From Gemmatimonadota bacterium (GTDB lineage: Bacteria > Latescibacterota > UBA2968 > UBA8231), in assembly GCA_018673255.1 (NCBI GenBank), contig JABHDC010000215.1:9788-73787 (forward strand): DNA of 64,000 bases. Reading direction: 5' to 3'. The position numbers and the translations under genes were made by a program. Below the pieces are notes generated by a model, which was not told where the DNA came from, made no database searches, and saw only the letters and a list, made by a program, of their open reading frames with translations. Shown in pieces: positions 8,954 through 18,963 of this stretch. Position 1 is the first letter of the stretch. Each line of letters opens with the position of its first letter.

Positions 8954-11569
8954 ATGAATGCAGATCGACTGACCCACAAGACCCAGGAGGCCCTGCAAGA
9001 GGCACAGACCAGTGCCCTGCGGCGGTCTCATCCCGAAATCGACTCCGTCCATCTCCTGGTGGCATTCCTCGACCAGGAGGGCGGTGTTCTCCCCCGTTTG
9101 CTGCAGCGACTTGGTGTGTCACATGAAGGACTGCGCCAGGAACTGGAGGCCGCCCTGAAGGCGAGGCCGCGAGTTTCGGGGAGTGCCGCACAACTTCAGA
9201 TGACGCGAGGACTGCAGAGCCTGGTGGCCCGGGCTGAAGATGAAGCCAAAGGCCAGCGCGATGACTTTGTCTCCGTGGAGCATGTGATTCTGGCCATGCT
9301 CGCTGACCCCGCCACAGAGTGTGCGAAGGCGCTGGCAGCTGTGGGGGTCACAGCCCAGGGTTTCGCAGCGGCCTTGACGCAGTTCCGTGGGAACCAGCGG
9401 GTCGTGAGTGCTGATCCGGAGGCGACCTATGAAGCGTTGGAGAAATACGGCGTCGACCTGGTCGCCCAGGCTCGTCAGGCGACGCTTGATCCGGTGATCG
9501 GTCGTGATGCCGAGATCCGCCGGGTCATCCGCATTCTGTCCCGCAAGACGAAGAACAACCCCGTCCTCATCGGCGAGCCGGGCGTTGGCAAGACAGCCAT
9601 TGTCGAAGGTCTGGCGCAGCGGATTGTGCGGGGTGATGTCCCTGAATGGATGAAGGACCGAACCCTGTTCTCCCTCGACATGGGCTCACTGATCTCAGGC
9701 GCCAAGTATCGAGGTGAATTCGAAGAGCGGCTCAAGGCCGTGCTGGCGGAGATCAAGGCCTCGGAAGGTCGAATTCTGCTCTTCATCGATGAGGTCCACA
9801 CCATCGTCGGTGCGGGACGCACGGAAGGCTCCACCGATGCTGGAAATCTTCTGAAGCCCATGCTGGCCCGTGGCGAGTTACACTGCATCGGTGCCACGAC
9901 ACTGGATGAGTATCGCAAGAATATCGAGAAGGACGCGGCCCTCGAGCGGCGCTTCCAGCCTGTCGTGGTCGAGCCTCCTTCAGTGGAGGACTCCATCTCC
10001 ATCCTGCGGGGTCTGCGTGAACGCTACGAGGTCCACCACGGTGTACGCATCCAGGACAATGCCCTGGTGGCCGCCGCTGTGCTGTCGAATCGATATGTGA
10101 GTGATCGTTTCCTGCCCGACAAGGCGATCGATCTGGTGGATGAAGCCTGTGCCAGCATCCGCACCGAAATCGATTCCATGCCAGCTGAACTCGATGAGGT
10201 GACACGCAGGGTCATGCAGCTGGAGATCGAGGAAGCGGCGCTGAAGAAGGAGAAGGACAAGGGCAGCAAGCAACGTCTGGAGGCACTGCGCCGCGACCTG
10301 ACCGATCTGCGATCTCAGGCATCGGCCATGACGGCGCAATGGGAAGATGAGAAGAAAGGGATTGGTGATCTGCGTCAGCTGCGCGAACAGATCGAAACGG
10401 TTCGGCGCGACATTGAGGGGGCTGAACGCAAGGCAGATCTGGATCGGGCGGCAGAGCTCAAGTACGGACAGTTGCCACAACTTCAGTCTAGTCTCGCCGA
10501 ACACGAACAGGCCCTGGCGGCGCAGGAGGGCGTCAGGTTGTTGCGCGAGGAGGTCACCGAGGAGGAAATCGCCGAGATCGTCTCCCGCTGGACGGGGATT
10601 CCGGTCACGCGCCTGGTGGAAGGCGAGCGTGAGAAGCTGCTGCGACTCGATGAGGCGTTGCACGAGCGGGTCGTGGGGCAGGAGGAGGCCGTGCAGCTGG
10701 TCGCTGACGCGGTGATCCGTGCGCGCGCAGGAATCAAGGACCCGCATCGGCCCATTGGATCCTTCCTGTTCCTCGGACCGTCCGGTGTGGGAAAAACCGA
10801 GCTGGCCCGAACGCTGGCGCGCGTGCTCTTCGATTCAGACGACAGCGTCATCCGCATCGATATGTCCGAGTACATGGAAAAGCATGCCGTCTCCCGTCTG
10901 GTTGGCGCCCCGCCCGGCTATGTGGGCTACGAAGAGGGTGGCCAATTGACCGAAGCGGTGCGGCGGCACCCGTATGCGGTCGTTCTCTTCGACGAGATTG
11001 AGAAGGCGCACCCGGACGTCTTCAATACGCTCCTGCAGTTGCTGGATGACGGTCGCCTGACCGATGCCCAGGGACGCACGGTCGACTTCAAGAACACGGT
11101 CGTGATTATGACATCCAATATCGGATCCACACAACTCATGGACGGGATTGATGCTGCCAGCAGCGACATTCCAGCGCCGGTACGCGAAGCGGTGATGGCG
11201 CAATTGCGTGGGCACTTCCGACCCGAATTCCTGAATCGGATCGACGATGTGGTGCTCTTCAAGCCGCTGACACTGGAGCAGATTGAGCGGATCGTCGAAA
11301 TCATGCTGAGCCAGTTGTGCCACCGCTTGCTGGATCGTCGCATCGAACTGTCAACGACGTCGGCGGCTCGCGCGCACATTGCGCGGGAGGGTTTCGATCC
11401 CGTCTTCGGAGCGCGACCCCTGAAGCGGTACATCCAGCATGAATTGGAAACCCGCATCGCCCGTGCTCTGATCGCAGAGCAGGCTGAGGAAGGCGACCGG
11501 ATCGTCGTCGATGTTGATGAGACTGGGCTCACACTGTGCACTCACAAGACCACCGGGCAGGAGACGTGA
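8954..11569 (+). CDS. clpB: ATP-dependent chaperone ClpB
   Basis: ClpB is a hexameric AAA+ disaggregase that works with DnaK to rescue aggregated proteins. The 871-residue product has the N-terminal Clp repeat domain, a first AAA module with Walker A GEPGVGKT at 207-214 and Walker [10 protein letters not shown], and a charged coiled-coil middle domain. The second AAA module has GPSGVGKT at 608-615 and Walker [12 protein letters not shown]. The long middle domain separates it from ClpA/ClpC. ATG 8954 gives the family-typical start [14 protein letters not shown]; an in-frame GTG at 8939 would add five residues and has GAAGGA upstream, so the start is not settled. The DegP-type protease follows, which suggests a stress-related pair. 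Confidence 0.96.
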   Translation: MNADRLTHKTQEALQEAQTSALRRSHPEIDSVHLLVAFLDQEGGVLPRLLQRLGVSHEGLRQELEAALKARPRVSGSAAQLQMTRGLQSLVARAEDEAKGQRDDFVSVEHVILAMLADPATECAKALAAVGVTAQGFAAALTQFRGNQRVVSADPEATYEALEKYGVDLVAQARQATLDPVIGRDAEIRRVIRILSRKTKNNPVLIGEPGVGKTAIVEGLAQRIVRGDVPEWMKDRTLFSLDMGSLISGAKYRGEFEERLKAVLAEIKASEGRILLFIDEVHTIVGAGRTEGSTDAGNLLKPMLARGELHCIGATTLDEYRKNIEKDAALERRFQPVVVEPPSVEDSISILRGLRERYEVHHGVRIQDNALVAAAVLSNRYVSDRFLPDKAIDLVDEACASIRTEIDSMPAELDEVTRRVMQLEIEEAALKKEKDKGSKQRLEALRRDLTDLRSQASAMTAQWEDEKKGIGDLRQLREQIETVRRDIEGAERKADLDRAAELKYGQLPQLQSSLAEHEQALAAQEGVRLLREEVTEEEIAEIVSRWTGIPVTRLVEGEREKLLRLDEALHERVVGQEEAVQLVADAVIRARAGIKDPHRPIGSFLFLGPSGVGKTELARTLARVLFDSDDSVIRIDMSEYMEKHAVSRLVGAPPGYVGYEEGGQLTEAVRRHPYAVVLFDEIEKAHPDVFNTLLQLLDDGRLTDAQGRTVDFKNTVVIMTSNIGSTQLMDGIDAASSDIPAPVREAVMAQLRGHFRPEFLNRIDDVVLFKPLTLEQIERIVEIMLSQLCHRLLDRRIELSTTSAARAHIAREGFDPVFGARPLKRYIQHELETRIARALIAEQAEEGDRIVVDVDETGLTLCTHKTTGQET

Positions 11570-11676
11570 GGTCGGGAACCCGCCTGCGGTCATCCCCGTC
11601 TGTATCAACGCAAGCCCTGGATCATCAACCTCCGATGACGACCTGTATCGTCTCGATCTGCACAAGGACATACATC

Positions 11677-13089
11677 ATGCGATCAGTGATTCTCCTTCCC
11701 TTACTGGCTCTTGGCCTGGCCCTCGGCGTGCCCTCCGCTCAGGCTGCCGGTCTCCAGGAACTACAGCGATTCAGCGATGCCTATGCCGAACTCGCAGCCC
11801 AAGTATCCCCCGCCGTGGTGGCCGTCAAGACCGAACGGGAGGTCGAGGGGCGTGGGTTGACGAACGACATCTTCCGCAACCATCCGTTCGTCCAGCCGCG
11901 TCGGCCGGAGGGCCAGATCCGGGAAGGTCTCGGTTCGGGTGTCATCGTCAGCGCCGATGGCTACATCATCACGAACAACCATGTCGTGGCAACAGGTCGG
12001 CAGCGCAATGACGTGGCCGATCGAATCATCATCGATCTGGCCGATCGACGCAGCTTTGAGGCCAAGGTCGTGGGGCGCGATCCTCTCACAGATCTGGCTG
12101 TGCTCAAGATCGACGTGGACGTGGATCTGCCGTACCTGACCCTCGACGACTCAGACGATCTGGATGTGGGGGAATGGGTTCTGGCGATCGGCAATCCCTT
12201 CGGTCAACTGCATACGGTCACGACAGGCATCGTCAGCGCCGTGGGCCGGAGTGCCCAGCTTAGCGTCATTGAGGATTACATCCAGACCGACGCGGCGATC
12301 AACCCGGGCAACAGCGGTGGTGCCCTCGTCGACACCCGTGGTGGCCTGGTCGGGATCAACACGGCCATCGTCTCACACAGTGGTGGCTCCCAAGGGATCG
12401 GCTTCGCAATTCCTTCGAACCTCGTGAAGACGATCATGGAGCAGTTGGTCGAATTTGGCGAGGTGCGTCGTGGCATGCTGGGCGTATTCCCGGATGACAT
12501 CGACATCGATATGGCGGCTGCCCTGGGGTTGGAGAGGCACGAAGGAGCACTCGTGGAGCAGGTTGTCGAGGATTCGCCGGCGCAAGAGGCGGGGATAGAG
12601 CCCCTCGATGTAATCATCGATGTCGACGGCGAGCCGATTGCGGGAGCGGGTGCTCTGCGTGCCTACGTCGCCCGCAACCGCCCGGGAACTGAAGTCAGGG
12701 TGCGACTGATCCGCGAGGGTCGTGAGCGCACCGTCACGGTCACGCTGGCTGCGCGTCCAGAAAAGACAGCGGCCGCCACGTCAGAGACCGAACAAGATGA
12801 GCGCCTCGGTCTGCGCGTTCGTTCGCTGACAGACGACGTCGCCGAACGCTACGGATTCGAAGACGAGACGGGTGTCATCATCTCGCGTGTCTCACGCGGT
12901 TCCCGTGCCGCCCATGCTGGTCTGCAGAGTGCCGACCTCATTGTCGAGGTGAATCGAGTGCCGATTGCCAGCCTGGAGGACTACGAGGATGCTCTTGAGG
13001 GGGCCACGGGTACGGCCCTGCTGATGATTCGGCGCGCCACTCGTGGTGGCATCGCGACGGACGTCGTGGCCCTGCGACTGCCGGACTGA
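11677..13089 (+). CDS. degP: Periplasmic serine protease, DegP/DegQ (HtrA) family
   Basis: This 470-residue protein degrades or refolds misfolded envelope proteins in the periplasm. ATG 11677 gives a clean Sec signal peptide (MRSVILLPLLALGLALGVPS, then AQAAG) and has AAGGA 8 bases upstream. The trypsin-like domain carries the catalytic triad: His102 in TNNHVV, Asp139 in DLAVLKID and Ser213 in NPGNSGGA. Two PDZ domains follow (roughly residues 265-360 and 375-470), the second ending in LMIRRATRGG. Length and two PDZ domains fit DegP/DegQ/MucD. It starts 107 bases after clpB and is closed by a hairpin terminator at 13117. Either DegP or DegQ naming is possible. Confidence 0.93.
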   Translation: MRSVILLPLLALGLALGVPSAQAAGLQELQRFSDAYAELAAQVSPAVVAVKTEREVEGRGLTNDIFRNHPFVQPRRPEGQIREGLGSGVIVSADGYIITNNHVVATGRQRNDVADRIIIDLADRRSFEAKVVGRDPLTDLAVLKIDVDVDLPYLTLDDSDDLDVGEWVLAIGNPFGQLHTVTTGIVSAVGRSAQLSVIEDYIQTDAAINPGNSGGALVDTRGGLVGINTAIVSHSGGSQGIGFAIPSNLVKTIMEQLVEFGEVRRGMLGVFPDDIDIDMAAALGLERHEGALVEQVVEDSPAQEAGIEPLDVIIDVDGEPIAGAGALRAYVARNRPGTEVRVRLIREGRERTVTVTLAARPEKTAAATSETEQDERLGLRVRSLTDDVAERYGFEDETGVIISRVSRGSRAAHAGLQSADLIVEVNRVPIASLEDYEDALEGATGTALLMIRRATRGGIATDVVALRLPD

Positions 13090-13116
13090 ACCCTCCAATC
13101 GCGGCCATCTGATGCC

Positions 13117-13152
13117 AGAGCGGGCCCGGGTTTCGGGTCCGCTCTGTCTTTT
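13117..13152 (+). terminator. Terminator after the DegP-type gene
   Basis: Arms AGAGCGGGCCCG (13117-13128) and CGGGTCCGCTCT (13134-13145), with one G-U pair and a 5-base loop, are followed by GTCTTTT. The hairpin argues that the next gene begins downstream of it. Confidence 0.75.
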
Positions 13153-13171
13153 CCCGTTGCTTTCCCTTGAC

Positions 13172-15427
13172 GTGGGCCGAAGCAATGCGGATCTATGCAG
13201 AGTGATTTTACCCATTCCCATCTGGCATGCGGGCGGCGCGAAGGACCTCTTCCTGCGCCTACGCCTACGCCTACGCGAGCCCTGTCGAGCCGGCGAGATC
13301 CGCTGCTGGGCCAGTGGGCCGTACCATATCTACATCGACGGTGTACGTCTTGCGGGTGGAACCGGTGGCCTGTTGCTGGGCGCACCGATGCCCGAGAGAC
13401 TGCGTTTTTCGGGTGCCTGGGACTCCGGCGAAATCGAGATCCTCGTCGTGGCCCGAGCGGGGGAGGCTGTCTCTCCCTGGTTCTGCTGCGAGGGCAAGCT
13501 CTTTGATGCCAGTGCCGTTGGTGGCGACGGTGTCGTGTTCTGCACGGGAGTGGATTGGCACGCGCGTCCACGACGGCAGGATCCCTCCGGTTCGTCGGAT
13601 GGGCTCGTTTTCGAGCGGCAGATGGCCATCGACGCACCGGTTGCCGGTGAGTCCTGGGAGGGTGTGACGCCATCCACTGCTACGACCAGCGTCGATGGTG
13701 AGGCAGCTGATGGCGAGGCAGTGGGGGCAGCAGAATTCCCCGTAGCTCCCAATGAGCTGCTGGGCGTAGGCTCTGTGCCCGCCCAGGCCGATCTTGAACC
13801 CACGACACTCAACCCGCTGGCCAACTGCAAATGTGTCCATCACGACGCCTTGCTCGCAGGAGGACACGGGGCGACGCAGATTCGGACCGTCTCTGGACAG
13901 GCTGTCCAACTCCAGTACGATCTCGGACGTCAGGTCTGGGGCTGGCCCGCTCTGCGACTACGTGGGGGGCGCAACGGTGTCGTTGATCTGGTCTATTCCA
14001 CACGCCGCGACACGGTCGAGCACCATGTGCGCTTTCACTGCGGCGACGGACGCCAGGAGATGGCCGGTCTGGCCCTGGTCCGAGCTCGCTACCTGACGGT
14101 CCGACTCACCGGCTTTGACGAAGAGGATCTGTCTCTCGAGGCTGTAACTGTCATCGAGCGGCGGACCGTGGTTGAGGCCGGATCACGGATAAGGGTCGAG
14201 CCCCAGATCGATGCTGCCTGGCAGTTGGGCGCCGCCTCCCTCGACGGGGTACGTCAGGAGGCCTACGGTCCAGCGACCCGGCCCCAGCGATACAACTGGC
14301 TCGAGGGCTGGATCCTGCAGAGCAATGATCTGGCCCAGACGGGATCGGCCCGCGTTGCGCGACAGACCCTTCTCCGGTGTGCTCCCGGTTCCGACCCGGT
14401 GCCTTCCGATTACGGATATCTCCTTGCGCTGCACGACTACCACCAGCATACGGGTGATGCCGATGCGGCGGATCAGGCGCTGGACCAGGCACAGACACTG
14501 ATCTCCCACACAGCACAACTCCTGGATATGAGTTCAGCCTCCAGCTCCTCCGACTGGGCGCCGGCCGCAACTGCGGCCCTGGCCCTGGCGGGCATCAGCG
14601 CGGCTGCAGTCGTCGCCGAGGCCCGTGATCGGGACCTCGAGGAATCGGCGGCAGTGCAGCGATGCAGCGAGCTGCTGGAATCGTGCTGGCGAGAGGAGGC
14701 GGGGTTGTATGCTGAAGCGCCCGACGAGGACACCTTCCGGCAATGGACCAATGGTCTGGCCCTGCTGGCCATTGGCGATGAGGCAGGTCGAGGGGAGCGA
14801 GTCGAGCAGGCCATGCGTCGTAGCGGCGTGGCTCCAGTTGGTGATCTGACACAGGTCTGGGTCCTGGCAGCCGGTCTGGGACGGGCAGGCCGACGACAAC
14901 GACTACTGGATCTGATCGGCAATCACTGGCTGCGGCGACTCGCGCGGCCCGGGTCGACCTGGCGTGATAAGCGTGCTGTAGACGCCACGGGGGCAGCGCC
15001 TGGCCCCGATGCGTTATGGACGCAATACCTGCTCGGTGTGCGCCCGATTGGGGCAGGTTGGAGCACGCGCGAGATCCGGCCGCCACTGGAACTGCTGGCG
15101 CGGGGCCACGCGCTGATTCCGGTGTCGGAAGAAGATCACATCGAGATGTCGTGGGTACCGGACCGCGATGATGAGGATACGGGAGAGACGGAATCCACCA
15201 CACCTGACGCGATCCGTTTGACGCTGCAGATCGATGTGGAGGGAGAAACGCACCTGCGTCTGGCGCGGGACGGCCGGAAGCGGCCGACGATTTCCGTCAA
15301 TGACGAAGTCGTCTGGCGGAATGAGAAGATCTATCCCAATCCCATCGTGCACCTGATCGCGGCCGAGGAAGACCACGTTCTGCTGCTGCTGGAACGCACC
15401 GGTCGCTTCCGGATCCGTGTCGAATGA
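13172..15427 (+). CDS. GH78 alpha-L-rhamnosidase-like protein with altered catalytic motif
   Basis: The product (751 residues from GTG 13172) resembles alpha-L-rhamnosidases. It has an N-terminal jelly-roll module with the YHIYIDGVRLAGG pattern, a second beta-sandwich (YDLGRQVWGWPALRL), a helical barrel from about residue 370 and a C-terminal beta domain. In active GH78 enzymes the barrel begins with a conserved acidic segment of the type D-x-P-x-R-E-R-x-G-W-x-G-D. Here it reads GPATRPQRYNWLEGW, so acidic catalytic positions appear replaced. There is no signal peptide, so it is probably cytoplasmic. The start is uncertain: the open frame extends to 13043 inside the upstream gene, GTG 13172 and GTG 13202 are both possible, and none has a good ribosome site. 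A (CTACGC) tandem around 13256-13275 encodes an LRLRLR run. Confidence 0.6.
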   Translation: MGRSNADLCRVILPIPIWHAGGAKDLFLRLRLRLREPCRAGEIRCWASGPYHIYIDGVRLAGGTGGLLLGAPMPERLRFSGAWDSGEIEILVVARAGEAVSPWFCCEGKLFDASAVGGDGVVFCTGVDWHARPRRQDPSGSSDGLVFERQMAIDAPVAGESWEGVTPSTATTSVDGEAADGEAVGAAEFPVAPNELLGVGSVPAQADLEPTTLNPLANCKCVHHDALLAGGHGATQIRTVSGQAVQLQYDLGRQVWGWPALRLRGGRNGVVDLVYSTRRDTVEHHVRFHCGDGRQEMAGLALVRARYLTVRLTGFDEEDLSLEAVTVIERRTVVEAGSRIRVEPQIDAAWQLGAASLDGVRQEAYGPATRPQRYNWLEGWILQSNDLAQTGSARVARQTLLRCAPGSDPVPSDYGYLLALHDYHQHTGDADAADQALDQAQTLISHTAQLLDMSSASSSSDWAPAATAALALAGISAAAVVAEARDRDLEESAAVQRCSELLESCWREEAGLYAEAPDEDTFRQWTNGLALLAIGDEAGRGERVEQAMRRSGVAPVGDLTQVWVLAAGLGRAGRRQRLLDLIGNHWLRRLARPGSTWRDKRAVDATGAAPGPDALWTQYLLGVRPIGAGWSTREIRPPLELLARGHALIPVSEEDHIEMSWVPDRDDEDTGETESTTPDAIRLTLQIDVEGETHLRLARDGRKRPTISVNDEVVWRNEKIYPNPIVHLIAAEEDHVLLLLERTGRFRIRVE

Positions 15428-16083
15428 CAGACCTGACGAGGATCGAACGGCCACCGCAGCAGGCCAGTACCGATGTGCCGCCTCTGCTGATTCTCCTGCA
15501 CGGTTATGGCAGCCATGAACATGATCTCATGGGTCTGGCTGACTATGTCGATCCCCGCTACCGAGTGATCAGCATCCGGGCGCCATTGACTCTTGATATG
15601 GGTGGTTATGCCTGGTTCAACATCGAGTTCACCCCTGTGGGGATGTCGATGGATACGCAGGAGGGTTTCCGGTCGCGTGACCGCCTCCTCGACCTGATCA
15701 GCGATCTGCAGGCATCATCGGGCAATGATGGCACCAATACGGTCCTGCTCGGATTCAGCCAGGGGGGTGCCATGGCGATGAGTCTTCTCATGGAGGCCCC
15801 GCAGCGCGTGGCGGGTGTAGCATTTCTCTCCGGTGTCTGGCTACGGGAGTTCCTGCCGGAGGATGAAGAGATTCTCGCGGCGCTGAGAGACAAACCGGTC
15901 CTGCAGACTCATGGCACCGATGACCCGCTGTTGCCCATCAAGAAAGCGCACAACACGCGCGATATCCTCTCGACTCTGCCCCTTGATCTGAGTTACCATG
16001 AGTATCAGATGGGGCACGAAATCAGCGCCGAGTGTCTGCGGCAGATGTGCACTTGGCTGACGGACCGACTTCCACCGTTGTAG
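15424..16083 (+). CDS. Phospholipase/carboxylesterase-family alpha/beta hydrolase
   Basis: The 219-residue protein has the short alpha/beta-hydrolase layout of the YpfH/carboxylesterase group. It shows LLILLHGYGSHEHD (oxyanion region), the nucleophile elbow GFSQGG with the catalytic serine, an Asp in HGTDDPLLPI and a His in YQMGHEISAE near the C-terminus. It lacks a signal peptide and is likely cytoplasmic. Its ATG overlaps the stop of the GH78-like gene (ATGA), so the two are translationally coupled and may process the same ester- or glycoside-containing material. The exact substrate cannot be told. Confidence 0.88.
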   Translation: MTDLTRIERPPQQASTDVPPLLILLHGYGSHEHDLMGLADYVDPRYRVISIRAPLTLDMGGYAWFNIEFTPVGMSMDTQEGFRSRDRLLDLISDLQASSGNDGTNTVLLGFSQGGAMAMSLLMEAPQRVAGVAFLSGVWLREFLPEDEEILAALRDKPVLQTHGTDDPLLPIKKAHNTRDILSTLPLDLSYHEYQMGHEISAECLRQMCTWLTDRLPPL

Positions 16084-16106
16084 CCCCGAGTCGACGACAT
16101 CACCAT

Positions 16107-16144
16107 TCCTGAAATCTGGCGCTGAACCTGGCCTGATTTCAGGA
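16107..16144. terminator. Possible bidirectional terminator between convergent genes
   Basis: Ten-base perfect arms TCCTGAAATC (16107-16116) and GATTTCAGGA (16135-16144) enclose an 18-base loop. It lies between the esterase (+) and ferrochelatase (-). There is no strong T-run on either side. Confidence 0.45.
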
Positions 16145-16206
16145 AAGTCACAATCGACGCGCCGGTCTCGTCGTGTGATGACTCATGAGATGCCGGCTCA
16201 CGTCCA

Positions 16207-17259
16207 TCACGATACCGTGGTCTCTTCTTTCGGTGCCGTGACCCATCCGGCACACTCCTGCCGGGCGATGGCCGCCATCGCGTCAAGCCACCGTGGATGG
16301 TCGTTGAGGCAAGGCACCAGATGCAGTTGCCCACCACCGGTTTCTCCAAACTGATCCTGCCCCTCGTGACCGATCTCGTCGAGTGTTTCCAGGCAATCTG
16401 CCGTGAAACCCGGGCACGTGGCCACCAGAGACTGCAACTGCTCACGTCCCAGGTCGGCGAGCAGGTCCTCCGTGTAGGGCTGCAGCCATTCTTCCTTGCC
16501 AAAGCGTGACTGAAAGCCCAGGCGCCACTGGTCCTCTCGCAGTTTCAGCGCTGTGGCAAGCAGGTGGGCCGTCTCTTCACACTGTTGCCGATACGGATCA
16601 CCCTCATCGACGTATCGTTTGGGTATTCCGTGGAAGGTGATCAAGTAGCGATCCGGGGCTCGATCGAGTGCGGCCACCTCCTCCTCCACACGGACCTTCA
16701 GACTGTCGATGTATTCCGGATGTGTGAAGTAGGGGGGGACAAATCGCAGGGCCGGCATCTGCCGCCGCCGATCAAAGAACAGTGGACAGCGCCGGCCATA
16801 GGCGGCCTGGTTGACACCGTCATATATCGATCCGGTCGTCGAGCAGGAGAACTGCGGAAACATGGGAAATACGAGAATGCGATCGATGCCCTCCGCCTGC
16901 AGCTGGGCCATGGCCGACTCGATGCCGGGTTTCCCGTAACGCATGCCGAGGATGACCCGATACCCGTCACCCAGTCTCTGCTGCAGGCCCTCTTCCTGGG
17001 CTCGGGAATACAGCAGCAGGGGCGATCCGGCCTCAGTCCAGATGCGCTGATACAGGCGTGCGGATCGCGCCGGTCGCCGGGTCAGGATGAAGAGATAGAG
17101 GATCGGCAGCCACTTCCACCACTTTAGATCGATGACGCGTGGATCGGCGAGGAACTTCCTGAGGTAGGGTCTCAGGGCGGCCGGTGTGGGAGCGTCCGGC
17201 GTGCCGAGTTGGGCGACAAGAATACCTATTTTTTGCGACGGTGATGTTTTGGCAGGCAC
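16207..17259 (-). CDS. hemH: Ferrochelatase
   Basis: HemH inserts ferrous iron into protoporphyrin IX, or into coproporphyrin in some lineages, in the last part of haem synthesis. The 350-residue product has the usual length. It contains the early motif GILVAQLGTPDAPTP, the catalytic histidine in ITFHGIPKRYVDEGDPY, and SRFGKEEWLQPYT with the conserved glutamate. TCPGFTADCLETLDEI near the C-terminus is typical. It is monocistronic here, convergent with the esterase and divergent from the P-loop kinase gene, with 130 bases between the starts. No other haem gene is in the window. Confidence 0.95.
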   Translation of the reverse strand: MPAKTSPSQKIGILVAQLGTPDAPTPAALRPYLRKFLADPRVIDLKWWKWLPILYLFILTRRPARSARLYQRIWTEAGSPLLLYSRAQEEGLQQRLGDGYRVILGMRYGKPGIESAMAQLQAEGIDRILVFPMFPQFSCSTTGSIYDGVNQAAYGRRCPLFFDRRRQMPALRFVPPYFTHPEYIDSLKVRVEEEVAALDRAPDRYLITFHGIPKRYVDEGDPYRQQCEETAHLLATALKLREDQWRLGFQSRFGKEEWLQPYTEDLLADLGREQLQSLVATCPGFTADCLETLDEIGHEGQDQFGETGGGQLHLVPCLNDHPRWLDAMAAIARQECAGWVTAPKEETTVS

Positions 17260-17389
17260 GGGCCATCCTCTTGCGGGTTGCCGGTTGAAGAGGGCGTTCC
17301 CTATCTTGCGGCGGCTCTTCGATCAACGCGTGAGTTCGTGAATATACCCGACACGCTTCCGTACACCACCTGACACGATTGAGACTCCC

Positions 17390-18133
17390 ATGCGCTGTGT
17401 CTTCGTCGGTGTAGAATACGCCGGCAAGTCGACTCTCATCGATCTGCTTTCGACCTACTACCGCCATCGCGCCCAACCGGTGCACGGCGACGACCACTTC
17501 ACGATTCCTGATTCGACGCTGAGCGCAGAATCACGGGAATTGATGATCGGATTTCCGAATGATGTGAAAGAGCGGATGCAGCGGATGCAGATCCAATATC
17601 ACGTTGAGGTGATCCGCAACTACGCCAATACGCTGATCAGTGGCTGGCACATCGAGGAAGCGATCTATTCTGAATTCTACGGCGAGGACGAAGACAGTCC
17701 GTACTATCCGCGTTACGGCTACCGGCAACAGCGACTCTACGAGTCACAGGTACTGGAGACCCGTCTGCCGGATGTCGTCTTCATCCACGTGAAAGCCACT
17801 GAAGAGGCCATCCGCGCGCGCATGCAGGCGGATCCTCATCAGTACCAGATCATCAAGGATGCGGATATCGGTCGTTTGCTGGATCGATTCTCCGAAGAAG
17901 TCGACCGGTCGCTCTTCACCGACAAGGGCCGCCTGATCGAACTGGATACGACGACCAAGACCCCGGAAGAATCGTTGGATGAATTGCTGGGCGCCTCGGA
18001 GAGACTGATCACGGCCGGTGAGGTGGCGATGCGGGCCATCGACGTGCCAGCACAGGAATACGAGGTCCTATATGAGAAGGGCGTTCGCCGTATGCTGCCC
18101 AAGACCTCCGTGTCGCCTGAAGCAGGGAGCTGA
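17390..18133 (+). CDS. P-loop nucleoside/nucleotide kinase-like protein
   Basis: The 247-residue protein starts with a Walker A motif, GVEYAGKST, at residues 7-15, in the style of thymidylate or deoxynucleoside kinases. DDHFTIPD follows, and then a helical region. A VVFIHVKATEEAIRARM segment resembles the beta-strand/LID part of nucleoside kinases (dNK: LxVxPExxxxRI). The Walker A sequence differs from that of Tmk (GxDGxGKST) by having EYA. The length also exceeds Tmk. Substrate unknown. It begins a plus-strand run of five genes with short gaps or overlaps (17390-20261), none of which clarifies its role. Confidence 0.6.
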   Translation: MRCVFVGVEYAGKSTLIDLLSTYYRHRAQPVHGDDHFTIPDSTLSAESRELMIGFPNDVKERMQRMQIQYHVEVIRNYANTLISGWHIEEAIYSEFYGEDEDSPYYPRYGYRQQRLYESQVLETRLPDVVFIHVKATEEAIRARMQADPHQYQIIKDADIGRLLDRFSEEVDRSLFTDKGRLIELDTTTKTPEESLDELLGASERLITAGEVAMRAIDVPAQEYEVLYEKGVRRMLPKTSVSPEAGS

Positions 18134-18138
18134 GTCCC

Positions 18139-18960
18139 GTGCGATTCACCCTCCTGGGCAGTGGTGCCGTACGCAACAATCCGCGTCGTGCCGGCCCGTC
18201 ACAGATCGTGCATGTTGGATCACAGCGACTGCTCTTCGACTGCGGCCGGGCTGCCTGTCTTCGATTGGCCGAACAGGGGGAGAAGGTGGAGGAGATCGAC
18301 AGACTCTTCCTGACCCATCTCCATTTCGATCACATCGTCGATGTGCCCTATTTCGTCTTCGTGGGTTGGAACAACTCGCGCCAGAACCAACTACGGATCA
18401 CCGGACCACAGGGCACCACGCAGTTCGTCGAGCGGCTCATCCGTCCACCCTTCGAGCAGGATATCGATTCTCGTCTTGGGCACGGCAAGAGTGAATTCGG
18501 CCTCGACCCGGAGACGATCGATATAGAGGAGCGAGGGCTCTTCTATGACGAAGAGGGCGTCCGCATCCATGCGGCCTTTACGGATCATTCGAAGATGCCC
18601 ACCCTCGCCTACAAGGTTGAAGCGGAGGGACAGACCATCGTCATCAGCGGAGATGGCCTGCCACAGGATGACTTCGTCGACTTCGCCACTGGTGCGGACC
18701 TGCTCGTCTATGAGTGTTCGGGGACGCAGCAATTTCTTGATCAACAACCCTGGGGCACGTGGCACATCATCCCCGAAGCGCTGGCCGACCTGGCGACCCA
18801 GTGTGGCGTCAAGCGTCTGATGATCAAGCATCTGGTGATCGAAGACATCACCGGCGACCTGGGTGCCGTGGAGGCCATGGGAGACACGATTCGGCAGCGT
18901 TTCAACGGCGAGGTGTTTGTCGGGGCCGATGGGCTCGTCGTCGATCTGGGGGGCGCCTGA
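18139..18960 (+). CDS. Metallo-beta-lactamase-fold hydrolase (RNase Z-like)
   Basis: The 273-residue protein has the metallo-beta-lactamase fold. The zinc motif THLHFDHIVD is present, followed by FTDHSKMPTLAYKVE and TIVISGDGLPQDD (second metal ligand Asp), then HLVIEDITGD near the end. An early GSGAVRNNPRRAGPS loop is as in RNase Z and related phosphodiesterases. It lacks the long exosite of tRNase Z, so an MBL phosphodiesterase or lactonase-type function is as likely. It starts 5 bases after the P-loop kinase and is 3 bases from the methyltransferase, so they are one operon. Confidence 0.85.
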   Translation: MRFTLLGSGAVRNNPRRAGPSQIVHVGSQRLLFDCGRAACLRLAEQGEKVEEIDRLFLTHLHFDHIVDVPYFVFVGWNNSRQNQLRITGPQGTTQFVERLIRPPFEQDIDSRLGHGKSEFGLDPETIDIEERGLFYDEEGVRIHAAFTDHSKMPTLAYKVEAEGQTIVISGDGLPQDDFVDFATGADLLVYECSGTQQFLDQQPWGTWHIIPEALADLATQCGVKRLMIKHLVIEDITGDLGAVEAMGDTIRQRFNGEVFVGADGLVVDLGGA

Positions 18961-18963
18961 GGC

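Noticed and set aside
11536..11676. Upstream extension of the DegP-type protease
   Set aside because: It overlaps clpB and would place 47 non-signal residues before a perfect signal peptide.
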